A stretch of DNA of 64,000 nucleotides from Paracoccus kondratievae (GCF_009301415.1 NZ_CP045072.1:2191405-2255404); one strand, 5' to 3'. Positions 1-9,390 are shown, counted from the stretch's first letter. The notes: generated from the sequence alone by a model not told the origin. Made by a program: numbers and translations.

Positions 1-2617
1 CCCGTTCCGCCTCGCGCTCGGCCTCGGCAGCGTGGCGCAGCGCCTGATCGGCGGCTGACAGCGCATCGCGGGCCCGGGCAAGCCGCGCCCCGGCCTGAGC
101 TTCGGCGTCGATCAGAATACTGCGACGCCCGGCAAGGATTTCGGGTTGGGCCTCGGCCTCTTCCAGTTCAAGGGCGGTTTCTTCGCGGCGGGCAGCAAGC
201 TCGGCGGAGCGGGTACCTGCCTGATCCAGCCGCAGACGCCAGCCCGATTCCTCCTTGGCGATTTCCTGCAGACGCCTGATGCGGGCATTGGCCTCGCGCC
301 GCAGTTCCTCCAGCGCGCCGCGCCGGGTCAGGGTGGCGATGCGCGCAGCCTCGACAGCGGTACGGGCATGTTCGACCGCCGCAGCCGCCGCGCCCCGGTC
401 GGGCAGTTCGGCCAACGCCCGTTCGGCCTCGGTCAGCCGGGTGCGGGCGTCAAGCGCGTCCTCGCGGTTGCGCGCCAGTTCGGCGCGGGCGGATTCGGCG
501 CGGCTTTGCGCCATGGCAAGCTCGGATTCGGCACGCGTTACGGCCCGGACAGCGTCGGACAGTCCGCGCTCGGCCTCGCGCCTTGCGTCGCGGGCGCGTT
601 TCTCGGCCTCGGTCGCCGCCAGATAGCGGGCGCGCAGCGTCTCATGCGCGGACAGGGTCTCATCAGCGCGGGCCTGCGCCACCTCGGCTTGCGCGCTCAT
701 TTCGGCAAGCTGGTTAACCTTTTGCAGATGCAATGCAGCCGCAGATGCGGCCTCGCCCGCCATCACCCGCATCCCGTCCCAGCGGAAAAGGTCACCTTCC
801 CGGGTCACCAGCCGCTGACCGGGGGCAAGCTGCGCCTGCAGGGCCACGCCTGTTGTCACATCGGCGACCAGCCCGACCTGCGACAGACGGCGGGCCAGGG
901 CGGCAGGCCCGTCCACATGGGGCGCCAAGGCCTCGACCCCATGGGGCAGAGGTTGCGGCGCGTCATAGCCCGGCAGCAGGTGCCAGCCCGAGCCATCCTC
1001 GGCCAGTCCGACGCCCAGATCGTCGCCCAGTGCCGCGCCGAATGCAGTTTCATAGCCACGCCCGACGCGGACCAGATTCAGAATAGAATCGCTGCTCTGC
1101 CCGCGTTCGACCAGCCGTTTCAGCGCCGCCACCTCGGCCTTCAGCGCCGAAACCTCGCCCTCGGCCTCGGCGCGGGCCGAGCGGGCGGCAGACTCCTCAG
1201 CCTCCAGCGCAGCGCGGGTTTCCTCAGCTTCGGCCAGCCCCTCTTCGGCGGCTTCGACGCGGGCGCGGGCTTCTTCCTGGGCCTCTTCGGCAGCCTCGCG
1301 GGCGGCCTCGGCCTCGGCACCGGTTTCAGCGGCGCGGACAGCGGCGGTTTCAGCCTCAGTCGCAGCGCGGGTCGCGCGTTCCTGCATCTGGCGCAGATCG
1401 TGAACCAGCCGCTCGGCCGATTGGTGACGGGCGGCGATACGGGCGGATTCGTCGGTCAGCTCTGCCAGCTTGGCCTCGACCTCGCGCAGCGTCTCGGCGG
1501 CCTCATCGGCAACATCGGCCGCGGCCTGCAACCGTTCATCATGGCCCTGTCCGGCCTTTTCCAGCTCACGTTTTTCCCAGACCAGCCGCTCGATCACCTC
1601 GCCAGCGTCGCGGTTCAGCGCCGCCTCGCGCTCGATATCGCGGTCAAGCTGGGCGATGCGCGCCAGCAGCGTCTGGATCGCTTGCGCCGCGCGGGTCTCG
1701 GCCTCATCCAAAGCCTCGCGCTCAACGACGGTGCGGGACAGGATCGCGGCGGCGACCTGTTCCTCTTCCCTCAGGGGGGGCAGTTTCTCTTCGGCCTCTT
1801 GCCGGGCGGCAATGGCGCGGCGGGCGGCACCCTCGGCCTCGGCAGCGGCGCGGATCGCAGCCTGCAGCGCCTCGGCGGTCGCAGCCCTGGCACGGTCTGC
1901 CTCGGCCCAGCGCCGGTAAAGCAACATCCCCTCGGCCCGGCGCAAAGCAGCGCCGATTTCGCGGTAGCGGGCGGCGGCACGGGCCTGACGGGCAAGACTC
2001 GCCGCCTGGCTGGAAAGCTGGTCCAGCGTGTCGTCGACACGGGTCAGGTTCGCCTCGGCCGCGTTCAGCTTCAGCTCGGCCTCATGCCGACGCTGATAAA
2101 GGCCCGAGATCCCTGCCGCCTCTTCCAGCACCCGCCGGCGGGCCTTGGGCTTGGCGTTGATCAGTTCGGAAATCTGCCCCTGACGCACCAGAGCCGGCGA
2201 ATGTGCCCCGGTCGAGGCATCCGCAAACAGCATCTGCACATCGCGCGCCCGCACCTCTTTGCCATTGATGCGATAGGCCGAGCCCGCATCGCGCGTAATG
2301 CGGCGGGTGATGTCCAGCACATCGCTGTCGTTCAACCCGGCGGGGGCAAGGCGGTCCTTATTGTCGATGGTCAGCGTGACCTCGGCATGGGCGCGGGCCG
2401 AGCGGCGGGCCGTGCCGGCAAAAATCACATCCTCCATCCCCTCGCCGCGCATGGCGGTGGGACGGTTTTCGCCCATGACCCAGCGCAATGCCTCAAGCAG
2501 GTTCGACTTGCCACAGCCGTTCGGCCCGACCACACCGGTCAGGCCCTCGCGGATGACCAGATCGGTCGGATCCACGAAGCTTTTGAAACCATTGAGGCGC
2601 AGGCGGTCAAAGCGCAA
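1..2617 (-). CDS. smc: Chromosome segregation ATPase SMC (3' part outside window)
   Basis: SMC dimerises with the ScpAB kleisin complex to compact and separate the chromosome. About 872 of the roughly 1150 residues usual for bacterial SMC are present; the C-terminal ATPase half with the signature and Walker B motifs lies beyond base 1. The N-terminus reads RFDRLRLNGFKSF, with Walker A GPNGCGKS at residues 31-38. A first Ala/Glu/Arg-rich coiled coil follows, then a globular hinge at about residues 520-640 (roughly 700-1060), then the start of the returning coil. The start is a TTG at 2615-2617: an in-frame TGA lies seven codons upstream and no ATG or GTG intervenes before the conserved N-terminus. 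A long open frame on the plus strand here is only the antisense shadow of the coiled coil. Confidence 0.95.
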   Translation of the reverse strand, partial: MRFDRLRLNGFKSFVDPTDLVIREGLTGVVGPNGCGKSNLLEALRWVMGENRPTAMRGEGMEDVIFAGTARRSARAHAEVTLTIDNKDRLAPAGLNDSDVLDITRRITRDAGSAYRINGKEVRARDVQMLFADASTGAHSPALVRQGQISELINAKPKARRRVLEEAAGISGLYQRRHEAELKLNAAEANLTRVDDTLDQLSSQAASLARQARAAARYREIGAALRRAEGMLLYRRWAEADRARAATAEALQAAIRAAAEAEGAARRAIAARQEAEEKLPPLREEEQVAAAILSRTVVEREALDEAETRAAQAIQTLLARIAQLDRDIEREAALNRDAGEVIERLVWEKRELEKAGQGHDERLQAAADVADEAAETLREVEAKLAELTDESARIAARHQSAERLVHDLRQMQERATRAATEAETAAVRAAETGAEAEAAREAAEEAQEEARARVEAAEEGLAEAEETRAALEAEESAARSARAEAEGEVSALKAEVAALKRLVERGQSSDSILNLVRVGRGYETAFGAALGDDLGVGLAEDGSGWHLLPGYDAPQPLPHGVEALAPHVDGPAALARRLSQVGLVADVTTGVALQAQLAPGQRLVTREGDLFRWDGMRVMAGEAASAAALHLQKVNQLAEMSAQAEVAQARADETLSAHETLRARYLAATEAEKRARDARREAERGLSDAVRAVTRAESELAMAQSRAESARAELARNREDALDARTRLTEAERALAELPDRGAAAAAVEHARTAVEAARIATLTRRGALEELRREANARIRRLQEIAKEESGWRLRLDQAGTRSAELAARREETALELEEAEAQPEILAGRRSILIDAEAQAGARLARARDALSAADQALRHAAEAEREAER

Positions 2618-2766
2618 AAGGGGGGTCCCTGAGGGTCATCCAGATGCTGGGGATTTTTGGCCATACCGGCCAACAAGTCAACACAAACCCCATATATCGC
2701 GGGGTTTAACCGATCTATCCACAAGATTCTGGTTCACGCCGGGAAAACTGGTGTTAATCTGGCGCC

Positions 2767-3120
2767 ATGATTCCAGCGCTTTCCATCATTCTGATCTTTC
2801 AACTTGTGGGCGAGATCGCGACCCGCAGTCTGGACCTGTTGTTGCCGGGGCCGGTTCTGGGGCTGCTGCTGCTGGTGCTGTCGTGCAGTCTGCGCCCGGC
2901 GTTGGCTGAACTGCTGCGCCCGGTTGTGAATGGGATCCTTGGGCATCTGTCGCTGTTCTTTGTCCCTGCGGGTGTCGGTGTGATCGCGCATCTGGGACAG
3001 TTCCGCAGCGATGGGTTAGCCGTGGCGGTGGCGCTGGCGGTATCGACCGCATTAGCAATTGCTGCCGGGGCGCTTGTATTCTGTGCCGTGGTTAAGTGGA
3101 TGGGCGGACCCAGAGAATGA
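2767..3120 (+). CDS. lrgA: LrgA/CidA-family membrane protein
   Basis: This 117-residue protein has four predicted hydrophobic segments and the LrgA-type stretch LPGPVLGLLLL early on. LrgA/CidA proteins are small holin-like membrane proteins that pair with an LrgB/CidB partner; they have been linked to autolysis control and, in some bacteria, to pyruvate or small organic acid transport. The partner gene follows with a 4-base ATGA overlap, so the two are probably translationally coupled. No LytTR or LysR regulator gene lies next to the pair, unlike in Firmicutes. Which substrate or process it serves here cannot be told from sequence. Confidence 0.88.
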   Translation: MIPALSIILIFQLVGEIATRSLDLLLPGPVLGLLLLVLSCSLRPALAELLRPVVNGILGHLSLFFVPAGVGVIAHLGQFRSDGLAVAVALAVSTALAIAAGALVFCAVVKWMGGPRE

Positions 3121-3833
3121 CAAACGCAGCCCTGATCTGGAGCTATCTGACCGAAGGCCCGCTTTTGTGGCTGACGGCGACCCTGCTGGCCTATTGGGCG
3201 GGCGATACCTTCTTTCGCGCCATGGGCCGGCAAAGCTGGGCGAACCCTGTCCTGTGTGCGGTGATTATCCTGGCCTGCGTGCTGGGGGTGACCGGCACCA
3301 GCTACCAAACCTACTTCGAAGGCGCTCAGTTCGTGCATTTCATGCTGGGCCCGGCGACAGTGGCGCTGGGGATGCCGCTTTATGACAACCTCCACCGGGT
3401 CAAAAAGGCACTGCTGCCATTGATTGCGGCACTGTTGGCGGGGTCGATAACTGCAGTGGTCTCGGCGCTGGCGATTGCCAAGGCCTTTGGCCTGTCCGAG
3501 GTGATGCTGGCAAGCCTTGCCCCCAAATCCACCACAGCACCTGTTGCCATCGGCATCGCCGAAGGTCTGGGCGGAGAGCCGACCATCACCGCCGTTCTGG
3601 TGCTGGTGACCGGTATTTTTGGCGCGATTATAGCAACACCACTGCTGAACGCGCTCAAGATCACCGACTGGCGGGCACGCGGCTTTTCACTGGGGGTCGC
3701 CGCGCACGGCATCGGCACTGCCCGCGCCTTTCAGGTGAATGAGACCGCCGGCGCCTTTGCCGGAATCGGCATGGGGCTGAACGCGGTGCTGACCGCGATC
3801 ATTGCGCCGCTCGCTCTTTATCTGTTCCAGTAA
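3117..3833 (+). CDS. lrgB: LrgB/CidB-family membrane protein
   Basis: The 238-residue product is strongly hydrophobic and carries LrgB-family features: the segment AKAFGLSEVMLASLAPKSTT, followed by APVAIGIAEGLGG, and a C-terminal AHGIGTARAFQ block. These match the conserved core of the LrgB/CidB/YohK family, the integral-membrane partner of LrgA. The ATG at 3117 is chosen because it overlaps the lrgA stop (ATGA) and removes a seven-residue extension available in the longer frame. It is the second gene of a two-gene unit; chrA begins 85 bases downstream and could be co-transcribed. Confidence 0.9.
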   Translation: MTNAALIWSYLTEGPLLWLTATLLAYWAGDTFFRAMGRQSWANPVLCAVIILACVLGVTGTSYQTYFEGAQFVHFMLGPATVALGMPLYDNLHRVKKALLPLIAALLAGSITAVVSALAIAKAFGLSEVMLASLAPKSTTAPVAIGIAEGLGGEPTITAVLVLVTGIFGAIIATPLLNALKITDWRARGFSLGVAAHGIGTARAFQVNETAGAFAGIGMGLNAVLTAIIAPLALYLFQ

Positions 3834-3918
3834 AGATTGCCGCGCCCTCTGCGCGGAATGTCATATCCGGGAAACGCGCCAGCGATATAGCCCCTGCCAA
3901 TCAAAGCGGAGAGGCCGG

Positions 3919-5130
3919 ATGACAGATCAGCCGACAAACATACCGCCCCGGCAGGGAACGCCGGCCGAGGTCTTTGCGGCCTTTCTGAAACTGGGCCTGA
4001 CCAGTTTTGGCGGCCCGATCGCCCATCTGGGCTATTTCCGCGACGAGCTGGTGACGCGGCGCAAATGGCTGAACGACAGCGCCTATGCCGATCTGGTGGC
4101 GCTTTGCCAGTTCCTGCCCGGCCCGGCCTCAAGCCAGGTCGGCTTTGCGCTGGGACTGATGCGCGCGGGCTGGGCAGGTGCGCTGGCAGCATTTGCCGCG
4201 TTCACACTGCCCTCGGCGCTGGTGTTGCTGGTCTTTGCCATGACGGCAGCAAGCATTTCTGGCCCGGTCGGAGACGGCGCACTGCACGGGTTAAAGATTG
4301 TCGCAGTAGCAATCGTTGCACAGGCTGTCTGGGGCATGGCCCGCAACCTGTGCCCGGATAAAGAACGCGCGGCGATTGCAGCCGTCGCAGTGGCAGTGCT
4401 GGCCTTTGTCCCAGGGGCCTTGGGGATGATCGGGGCAATTCTGATTGGCGCAATCCTTGGCCTGGCACTGGGCCGGGGGACAGTGACCAAGGTCCATGGC
4501 CCCGCCATCCTGCCTATTTCCCGCAAACTGGCGACCGGGGCGGGGATTGCCTTTCTGGGTCTGCTCACCCTTTTGCCACTGCTTGCGACCCAAGGGCAGG
4601 CGCTGGCCGTCATCGACAGCTTTTACCGCGCCGGGGCCCTGGTGTTCGGGGGTGGGCATGTCGTCCTGCCGCTTTTGCAGGCCGAAACGGTTGCTACTGG
4701 TTGGGTTACACCAGATCAGTTCCTGGCCGGATATGGCGCGGCGCAAGCGGTGCCGGGGCCGCTTTTTACCTTTGCCGCCTATCTCGGCGCTGTTCTGGGA
4801 CCTGCGCCGAATGGCCTGACCGGAGCCGTTCTCGCGTTGCTGGCTCTGTTTCTGCCGGGATTTCTGATCCTGATCGCCGCCCTGCCCTTTTGGAACCGCT
4901 TTCGATCAATAGCGCAGGCGCAATCGCTGATGCAGGGCGCGAATGCCGCCGTGGTCGGTATCCTGGGCGCGGCCCTTTACACGCCCGTCTTTTCCAGCGC
5001 CATCGGGGATCTGCGGGATTTCGCACTGGCCCTGATCTGTTTCGTGCTGCTGACAGCGTGGAAATCGTCGCCATGGGTCGTGGTGATCCTGTCGGTGCCT
5101 GGCGGGATCGCCCTGGCGCTGATCCCCTGA
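3919..5130 (+). CDS. chrA: ChrA-family chromate transporter
   Basis: This 403-residue inner-membrane protein belongs to the CHR family and has two homologous halves (long-chain form). The N-terminal half carries TSFGGPIAHLGYFRDELV and QFLPGPASSQVGFALG. The second half repeats the pattern with VFGGGHVVLPLL and GYGAAQAVPGPLFTFAAYLG. Characterised members export chromate, probably with the proton-motive force; others may serve different anions. The ATG at 3919 has a purine-rich GCGGAGAGG ribosome site just upstream; a longer frame starting at 3802 overlaps lrgB and is rejected. No chrB regulator gene is adjacent, so a resistance role is likely but not shown. Confidence 0.9.
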   Translation: MTDQPTNIPPRQGTPAEVFAAFLKLGLTSFGGPIAHLGYFRDELVTRRKWLNDSAYADLVALCQFLPGPASSQVGFALGLMRAGWAGALAAFAAFTLPSALVLLVFAMTAASISGPVGDGALHGLKIVAVAIVAQAVWGMARNLCPDKERAAIAAVAVAVLAFVPGALGMIGAILIGAILGLALGRGTVTKVHGPAILPISRKLATGAGIAFLGLLTLLPLLATQGQALAVIDSFYRAGALVFGGGHVVLPLLQAETVATGWVTPDQFLAGYGAAQAVPGPLFTFAAYLGAVLGPAPNGLTGAVLALLALFLPGFLILIAALPFWNRFRSIAQAQSLMQGANAAVVGILGAALYTPVFSSAIGDLRDFALALICFVLLTAWKSSPWVVVILSVPGGIALALIP

Positions 5131-5149
5131 CCGGGCCCGATCACCCAAC

Positions 5150-5178
5150 GAAAAAGGCCGCCCGCAGGACGGCCCATC
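5150..5178 (-). terminator. Rho-independent terminator
   Basis: On the minus strand a GC-rich hairpin (arms GGCCGTCC and GGGCGGCC, one mismatch, 3-base loop) is followed by TTTTTCG. It lies 23 bases beyond the stop of the minus-strand gene at 5201-5524 and just past the chrA stop, so it may also serve chrA convergently. Confidence 0.65.
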
Positions 5179-5200
5179 GCAGTAGGAATGAAAGGCGCGC

Positions 5201-5524
5201 TTATGCGGCGTCGGCCTCTTCTGCGGCATGGCGGCGCTCACTTTCCTCGCGCGACAGCGCGACAGAGGTGCGCACACCCTTGGCCACGAATTCCATCAGA
5301 CCTTTCACCACGCGTTCGTTCGGATCAATTCCGGCGCAGGACAAAACCTCGCGACCGTCGCGCGACCGTGCCCAACGTGCAATTTGTTCAGGCCCGTTGC
5401 CGTATTTTTTATCATCGGCGATCGCATCGTCCAGCGCGGCCAGCACAACCGCAGCAAAAAGCTTGCGGGCCCGCTGTCCTTGTTCAAAGTTGAAAGCCGA
5501 GCCATCCACGAAATCGCGCATCAT
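5201..5524 (-). CDS. Small conserved protein, probably DUF6280-type
   Basis: This 107-residue soluble protein starts MMRDFVDGSAFNFEQGQRA and contains the block DDAIADDKKYGNGPEQIARW followed by SRDGREVLSCAGIDPNERVV. It has no signal peptide or membrane segment. From memory it resembles a small family of unknown function common in Rhodobacterales (DUF6280), but I cannot confirm the assignment without a search. The start at 5524 is preferred over the longer frame from 5572 because AGGAT lies at the right spacing before two tandem ATGs. It is a single-gene unit with its own terminator at the left. No function is inferred. Confidence 0.75.
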   Translation of the reverse strand: MMRDFVDGSAFNFEQGQRARKLFAAVVLAALDDAIADDKKYGNGPEQIARWARSRDGREVLSCAGIDPNERVVKGLMEFVAKGVRTSVALSREESERRHAAEEADAA

Positions 5525-6113
5525 CGTTATCCTGTTTTTCTTGCGGTGCCACCGCACCTTGAACAATGCCAAGGCTGCTTAATGGTCTTGCCTCCAGGCG
5601 GCGCTGGTCGGCTTAGCCGATCCAGGCCATGATTCGGTATGCCCCCCACCGCATGTCCGCCATGCACACTGTGCAAACCCCGGCGGATGTAAAGAATAGC
5701 CGCCAAAAGCAACGGTCTTGCGACAAGCGGAAGTTCGCAGGCCCCCTTGACAACGCTGCAAGCGTGATCGGGTTTCCGAAGGACACGGGGGTGGATATAG
5801 GCGTTTACCCCCACGGTTCAAGCCTCGCGAGGCGGAATTCCTGCAAGCTTGTCAAAGCTGTCGCGGAATTATGCGGGCTTGCCCGCCATTAATTGCGCCG
5901 TCTGCAAATAACGCGCAACGATATTATCAGCGATTCTTTAGCTTACTGCAATGGTTGCGCATAACAGATATTCCGCCAGTTTTTATTCCGGCTATGGTCA
6001 AGCGCAGGTTTGCAAGCCTAGAATTAGCGTAGATTTAGTCAATGACGGGAAATCAGCCGATATGGCAGGATCAGGTTTCCCCGTAATTTTTTATCAAGGA
6101 CAGGGAAATCAAC
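5525..6113. other. Intergenic region, no gene supported
   Basis: About 590 bases lie between divergent genes. The part from about 5880 to 6113 is clearly richer in A and T than the flanks and should hold the promoter of the downstream acetyltransferase-like gene. A perfect 12-base palindrome, GCCTCGCGAGGC, sits at 5822-5833. Open frames of 60-95 codons on both strands here have no ribosome sites or recognisable protein features and are not called. Confidence 0.5.
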
Positions 6114-6419
6114 ATGGCGCAACCAACCATCCATGTCGCGCATGAAGATCAAGGAAATTCAGGCCGTTACGTCGTCACCCTGCCCGGGGTCGAGGGCGAG
6201 GCCGAGCTGACCTGGCGCAGTGCCGGCCCGGGGATCATCGTGGCCGACCATACCTACGCCCCCGACTCGATGCGCGGCACCGGCGCGGCCTCAGCGATGG
6301 TTCAGCGGCTGATCGCTGATGCCCGTGAGCGTGGCCTGCGCATCATCCCGGCCTGTTCCTATGTCCGTGCCCAGTTCAGGCGCCATCCCGAATGGTCCGA
6401 TCTTCAGGCAGAGGTCTGA
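6114..6419 (+). CDS. Small GNAT-like N-acetyltransferase (YjdJ/COG2388 type)
   Basis: The 101-residue product is a short, single-domain member of the GNAT superfamily. It contains the strand pattern of the group (GEAELTWRSAG, IIVADHTYAPDSMRGTGAAS, then AMVQRLIADARERGLRIIPACSY) and ends near RRHPEWSDL. The RGTGAA segment corresponds to the acetyl-CoA pyrophosphate loop, and PACSY with a late Cys-Ser is typical of this minimal group. The substrate is unknown. The start at 6114 has AGGGAAAT upstream. It is monocistronic, and its stop lies just before the control region of the sugar operon. Confidence 0.8.
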   Translation: MAQPTIHVAHEDQGNSGRYVVTLPGVEGEAELTWRSAGPGIIVADHTYAPDSMRGTGAASAMVQRLIADARERGLRIIPACSYVRAQFRRHPEWSDLQAEV

Positions 6420-6456
6420 CCGCGATTGACGCGCCGTCACATTGTACGCTTTGCTA

Positions 6457-6470
6457 TGTTAGCGCAAACA
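6457..6470 (+). promoter_or_regulatory. LacI-type operator-like palindrome upstream of chvE
   Basis: The 14-mer TGTTAGCGCAAACA differs at one position from the perfect palindrome TGTTAGCGCTAACA, a form typical of operators bound by LacI-family sugar repressors. It lies about 210 bases before the chvE start, in the only long non-coding stretch ahead of the operon. No LacI-family gene is present in the window, so a regulator encoded elsewhere would be needed. Confidence 0.5.
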
Positions 6471-6510
6471 AACATATCAGTACCGGTATGTAAACTCACT
6501 TTCTGAATAA

Positions 6511-6539
6511 TTGACGGACATGTCGTCCATGTCTAGCTT
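6511..6539 (+). promoter_or_regulatory. Candidate sigma-70-type promoter of the sugar operon
   Basis: TTGACG at 6511-6516 is followed after exactly 17 bases by TAGCTT at 6534-6539. The spacing and -35 hexamer fit a housekeeping promoter and would give a leader of about 140 bases before chvE. A second TTGACG at 6426-6431 has no equally good -10 partner. The leader contains a perfect hairpin, GGTGGCC-T-GGCCACC, at 6552-6566. Confidence 0.4.
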
Positions 6540-6682
6540 CGCGGGGAGGCAGGTGGCCTGGCCACCGCCGCGTCGCGGATGCGTCCCGAAAGGACCGCCC
6601 TGCACCCGCGCAGAAAGGGGAAGGCACGGGCTGGACCCCGGCTGTGGAGGCAGCCGCCACCCGGGCAAATGGAGTGGGAGGA

Positions 6683-7750
6683 ATGATGGTGAACCTCAGG
6701 AAATACGCCCTGGCGCTGGCCTCGGCGGCAGCACTTTCGCTGCCCGGCATTGCTGTGGCCGAAGGCATGGTCGGGATCTCGATGCCGACCAAGACCTCGG
6801 CGCGCTGGATCGACGACGGCAACAATATGGTCAAGCAGTTCCAGGATGCGGGCTACCAGACCGACCTGCAATATGCTGACGACGATATCCCGAACCAGCT
6901 TGCGCAGATCGAGAATATGATCACCAAGGGCGTGAACGTTCTGGTGATCGCGGCGATCGACGGCACCACGCTGTCGAACGCACTGGCCAATGCCAAAGCC
7001 GCCGATATCAAGGTCATCGCCTATGACCGGCTGATCCGCGACACGCCCGACATCGACTATTACGCGACATTCGACAACTTCAAGGTCGGGGTCGAGCAGG
7101 CGACCACTCTGGTAGACGGCCTCAAGGAACGTTTCCCGGAGGTGAAGCCGTGGAACGTCGAGCTGTTTGGCGGCAGCCCGGACGACAACAACGCCTATTT
7201 CTTTTATGACGGCGCGATGTCGGTCATCCAGCCGCTGATTGATGACGGTTCGATCGTGATCCCTTCGGGACAGATGGGCATGGACAAGGTTGGCACCCTG
7301 CGCTGGGACCCCGCCACCGCTCAGGCGCGCATGGATAACATCCTGTCCGCAAACTATACCGACAAACAGGTGCATGGTGTCCTGTCTCCCTATGACGGGC
7401 TGTCCATCGGTATCCTCAGCTCGCTCAAAGGGGTCGGCTATGGCTCGGGCGACCTGAAAATGCCCATCGTCTCGGGTCAGGATGCAGAAATCCAGTCGGT
7501 CAAGTCGATCAAGTCGGGCGAGCAGTATTCGACCATCTTCAAAGACACGCGCGAACTGGCCAAAGTCACCGTCAGCATGGTCGATGCCATGATGAAGGGC
7601 GAAGAGCCCAAGGTGAACGACACCGAAAGCTATGACAACGGCGTCAAGACCGTGCCTTCTTACCTGCTGGAGCCGGTGGCCGTGACCGGAAAGAACCTCG
7701 AAGAGGCGCTGATCGGTTCAGGCTATTACACCGAAGACCAGCTGAAGTGA
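6683..7750 (+). CDS. chvE: Periplasmic sugar-binding protein ChvE
   Basis: The 355-residue protein is a periplasmic solute-binding protein of the ChvE/ribose-binding type. It begins with a signal peptide ([19 protein letters not shown], cleavage probably after AVAEG). The mature start is [19 protein letters not shown]; later blocks include NELFGG-like [18 protein letters not shown] and the ligand-site region [19 protein letters not shown]. ChvE proteins bind galactose, glucose, arabinose, xylose and related aldoses and feed the GguAB transporter; in Agrobacterium ChvE also signals to VirA. Two tandem ATGs at 6683 and 6686 follow GGAGTGGGAGGA; either may be used. It is first in a seven-gene operon of sugar catabolism, which supports an aldose ligand. 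A galactose preference is inferred from dgoK and dgoA. Confidence 0.9.
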   Translation: MMVNLRKYALALASAAALSLPGIAVAEGMVGISMPTKTSARWIDDGNNMVKQFQDAGYQTDLQYADDDIPNQLAQIENMITKGVNVLVIAAIDGTTLSNALANAKAADIKVIAYDRLIRDTPDIDYYATFDNFKVGVEQATTLVDGLKERFPEVKPWNVELFGGSPDDNNAYFFYDGAMSVIQPLIDDGSIVIPSGQMGMDKVGTLRWDPATAQARMDNILSANYTDKQVHGVLSPYDGLSIGILSSLKGVGYGSGDLKMPIVSGQDAEIQSVKSIKSGEQYSTIFKDTRELAKVTVSMVDAMMKGEEPKVNDTESYDNGVKTVPSYLLEPVAVTGKNLEEALIGSGYYTEDQLK

Positions 7751-7758
7751 CACCAACC

Positions 7759-7790
7759 GGCGCTGTCGCGGACCCTCTCGCGGCGGCGCC
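7759..7790 (+). other. Stable stem-loop between chvE and gguA
   Basis: Arms of 12 bases (GGCGCTGTCGCG and CGCGGCGGCGCC, 10 Watson-Crick and two G-U pairs) enclose an 8-base loop. No T-run follows. Such hairpins after binding-protein genes commonly protect the upstream message or partly stop transcription, raising binding protein over transporter. Confidence 0.55.
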
Positions 7791-7815
7791 TTCGGCGTGA
7801 CCGCAAGGGGTGGCC

Positions 7816-9390
7816 ATGGACGCTATTCTGGAAATGCGGGGAATCACCAAGGAATTCCCTGGTGTAAAAGCCCTCGACAATGTGAACATGACCATCCGGC
7901 GCGGAGAGATCCGTGCTTTGGTGGGCGAGAACGGTGCCGGAAAATCGACGCTGATGAAGGTGCTGTCGGGCGTCTATGCGCATGGCAGTTATCAGGGCGA
8001 TATCCTTTATAACGGCAAGCCGATGGCCTTTCGCTCGATCAGGGACAGCGAAGAGCAAGGCATCGTCATCATCCATCAGGAACTGGCGCTGGTGCCGCAG
8101 ATGTCGATTGCCGAAAACATCTTTCTTGGCAACGAGATCGCAAGACATGGCGTCATCGACCGGCGCGAGACCAACCGCCGCACGGCCGGGCTTTTGGCCC
8201 AGGTCGGGCTGCGAGAAAGCCCCGAGACCAAGGTCGGCACGCTGGGCATGGGCAAGCAGCAACTGATCGAGATTGCCAAGGCCCTGTCGAAAAAAGTCGA
8301 TCTTCTGATCCTTGATGAGCCGACCTCATCGCTGAACGAACATGACTCGGACGCGCTGTTGCGGCTGCTTGAGCGGTTCCGCGAACAGGGGATGACCGCG
8401 ATCCTGATTTCGCACAAGCTGAACGAGATCAGTCAGGTCTGCGACAGTATCACCGTGCTGCGCGACGGCGCGACGGTCGCACATCACGACGGTATGGTCG
8501 ATGAATCCGCCATCATTCGCGATATGGTCGGTCGCTCGATGAATGACCGCTATCCGCCGCGCCAGCCTCAGATCGGCAAGGTGGTGATGCAGGTGCGCGA
8601 CTGGACCGTTGCAGATCCCGCGCGCGATGGCCGTTTGCTGGTCAAAGAGGCCAGCTTTGAACTGCGGCGCGGCGAGGTGCTGGGCATCGCCGGACTGATG
8701 GGCGCTGGCCGGACCGAACTGGCGATGAGCATTTTTGGCCGCTCGATGGGCGAGTTCAGATCCGGATCGGTCGCGCTGCACGGCAAGCCCGTCGATCTGT
8801 CCACGGTGCCCGCGGCGATCAGGGCCGGCCTTGCCTATGTGACCGAGGACCGAAAATCGCTGGGCCTCGTGCTTGAGGACACGATCCGCCGCAATATTCC
8901 GCTGGCGAATTTGCCCGGTATCTCGCGCCAGGGGGTGGTGGACCGTCAGCGCGAAGGTGCGGTCGCGCGCGACTTTCGCCAGCGCATCAACATCCGCTCG
9001 CCCTCGGTCGAGCAAAGGACCGTCAACCTCTCGGGCGGGAACCAGCAAAAGGTAGTGCTGGCGAAATGGCTTTTCGCCGGGCCCGAGATCCTGATCCTTG
9101 ACGAGCCGACGCGCGGCATCGACGTAGGCGCGAAATACGAGATCTATACGATCATCCGCGACCTCGCCGCCGCTGGAAAGTCGATCATCGTCATCTCGTC
9201 AGAAATGCCCGAGCTTTTGGGCATCACCGACCGCATCCTGATCATGAACGAGGGCCGTCTGGTCGGAGAGATGCCGACCGCAGAGGCCACGCAGGAACGT
9301 ATCATGCAGGTCATCATCAGGTCGGGCCAGGACCTGACCGACGAAAACGTTACCCCCGAGCAAATCGAGGCAGAGGCCGCACATGTCTGA
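7816..9390 (+). CDS. gguA: Sugar ABC transporter ATPase GguA (MmsA/XylG type)
   Basis: This 524-residue protein has two tandem ABC ATPase domains, the usual form for ribose/xylose-type importers. In domain 1, Walker [10 protein letters not shown] occurs near residue 43, a variant signature [15 protein letters not shown] follows, and the Walker B is [11 protein letters not shown]. Domain 2 has a degenerate Walker A (GLMGAGRTE), a normal signature [14 protein letters not shown], and [20 protein letters not shown]. This asymmetry is normal for the family. It would energise the GguB permease at the inner membrane. The ATG at 7816 is chosen over a GTG two codons earlier because AAGGGG ends six bases before it. 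Its 3' end overlaps gguB by eight bases. Confidence 0.93.
   Translation: MDAILEMRGITKEFPGVKALDNVNMTIRRGEIRALVGENGAGKSTLMKVLSGVYAHGSYQGDILYNGKPMAFRSIRDSEEQGIVIIHQELALVPQMSIAENIFLGNEIARHGVIDRRETNRRTAGLLAQVGLRESPETKVGTLGMGKQQLIEIAKALSKKVDLLILDEPTSSLNEHDSDALLRLLERFREQGMTAILISHKLNEISQVCDSITVLRDGATVAHHDGMVDESAIIRDMVGRSMNDRYPPRQPQIGKVVMQVRDWTVADPARDGRLLVKEASFELRRGEVLGIAGLMGAGRTELAMSIFGRSMGEFRSGSVALHGKPVDLSTVPAAIRAGLAYVTEDRKSLGLVLEDTIRRNIPLANLPGISRQGVVDRQREGAVARDFRQRINIRSPSVEQRTVNLSGGNQQKVVLAKWLFAGPEILILDEPTRGIDVGAKYEIYTIIRDLAAAGKSIIVISSEMPELLGITDRILIMNEGRLVGEMPTAEATQERIMQVIIRSGQDLTDENVTPEQIEAEAAHV

Noticed and set aside
146..2632. 828-codon open frame on the plus strand
   Set aside because: It is antisense to smc. 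The minus-strand frame carries the SMC Walker A motif, coiled coils and hinge; the plus frame has no recognisable domain.
5629..5892. 87-codon plus-strand frame in the 5.5-6.1 kb gap
   Set aside because: No ribosome site, no recognisable features and unusual amino-acid make-up.
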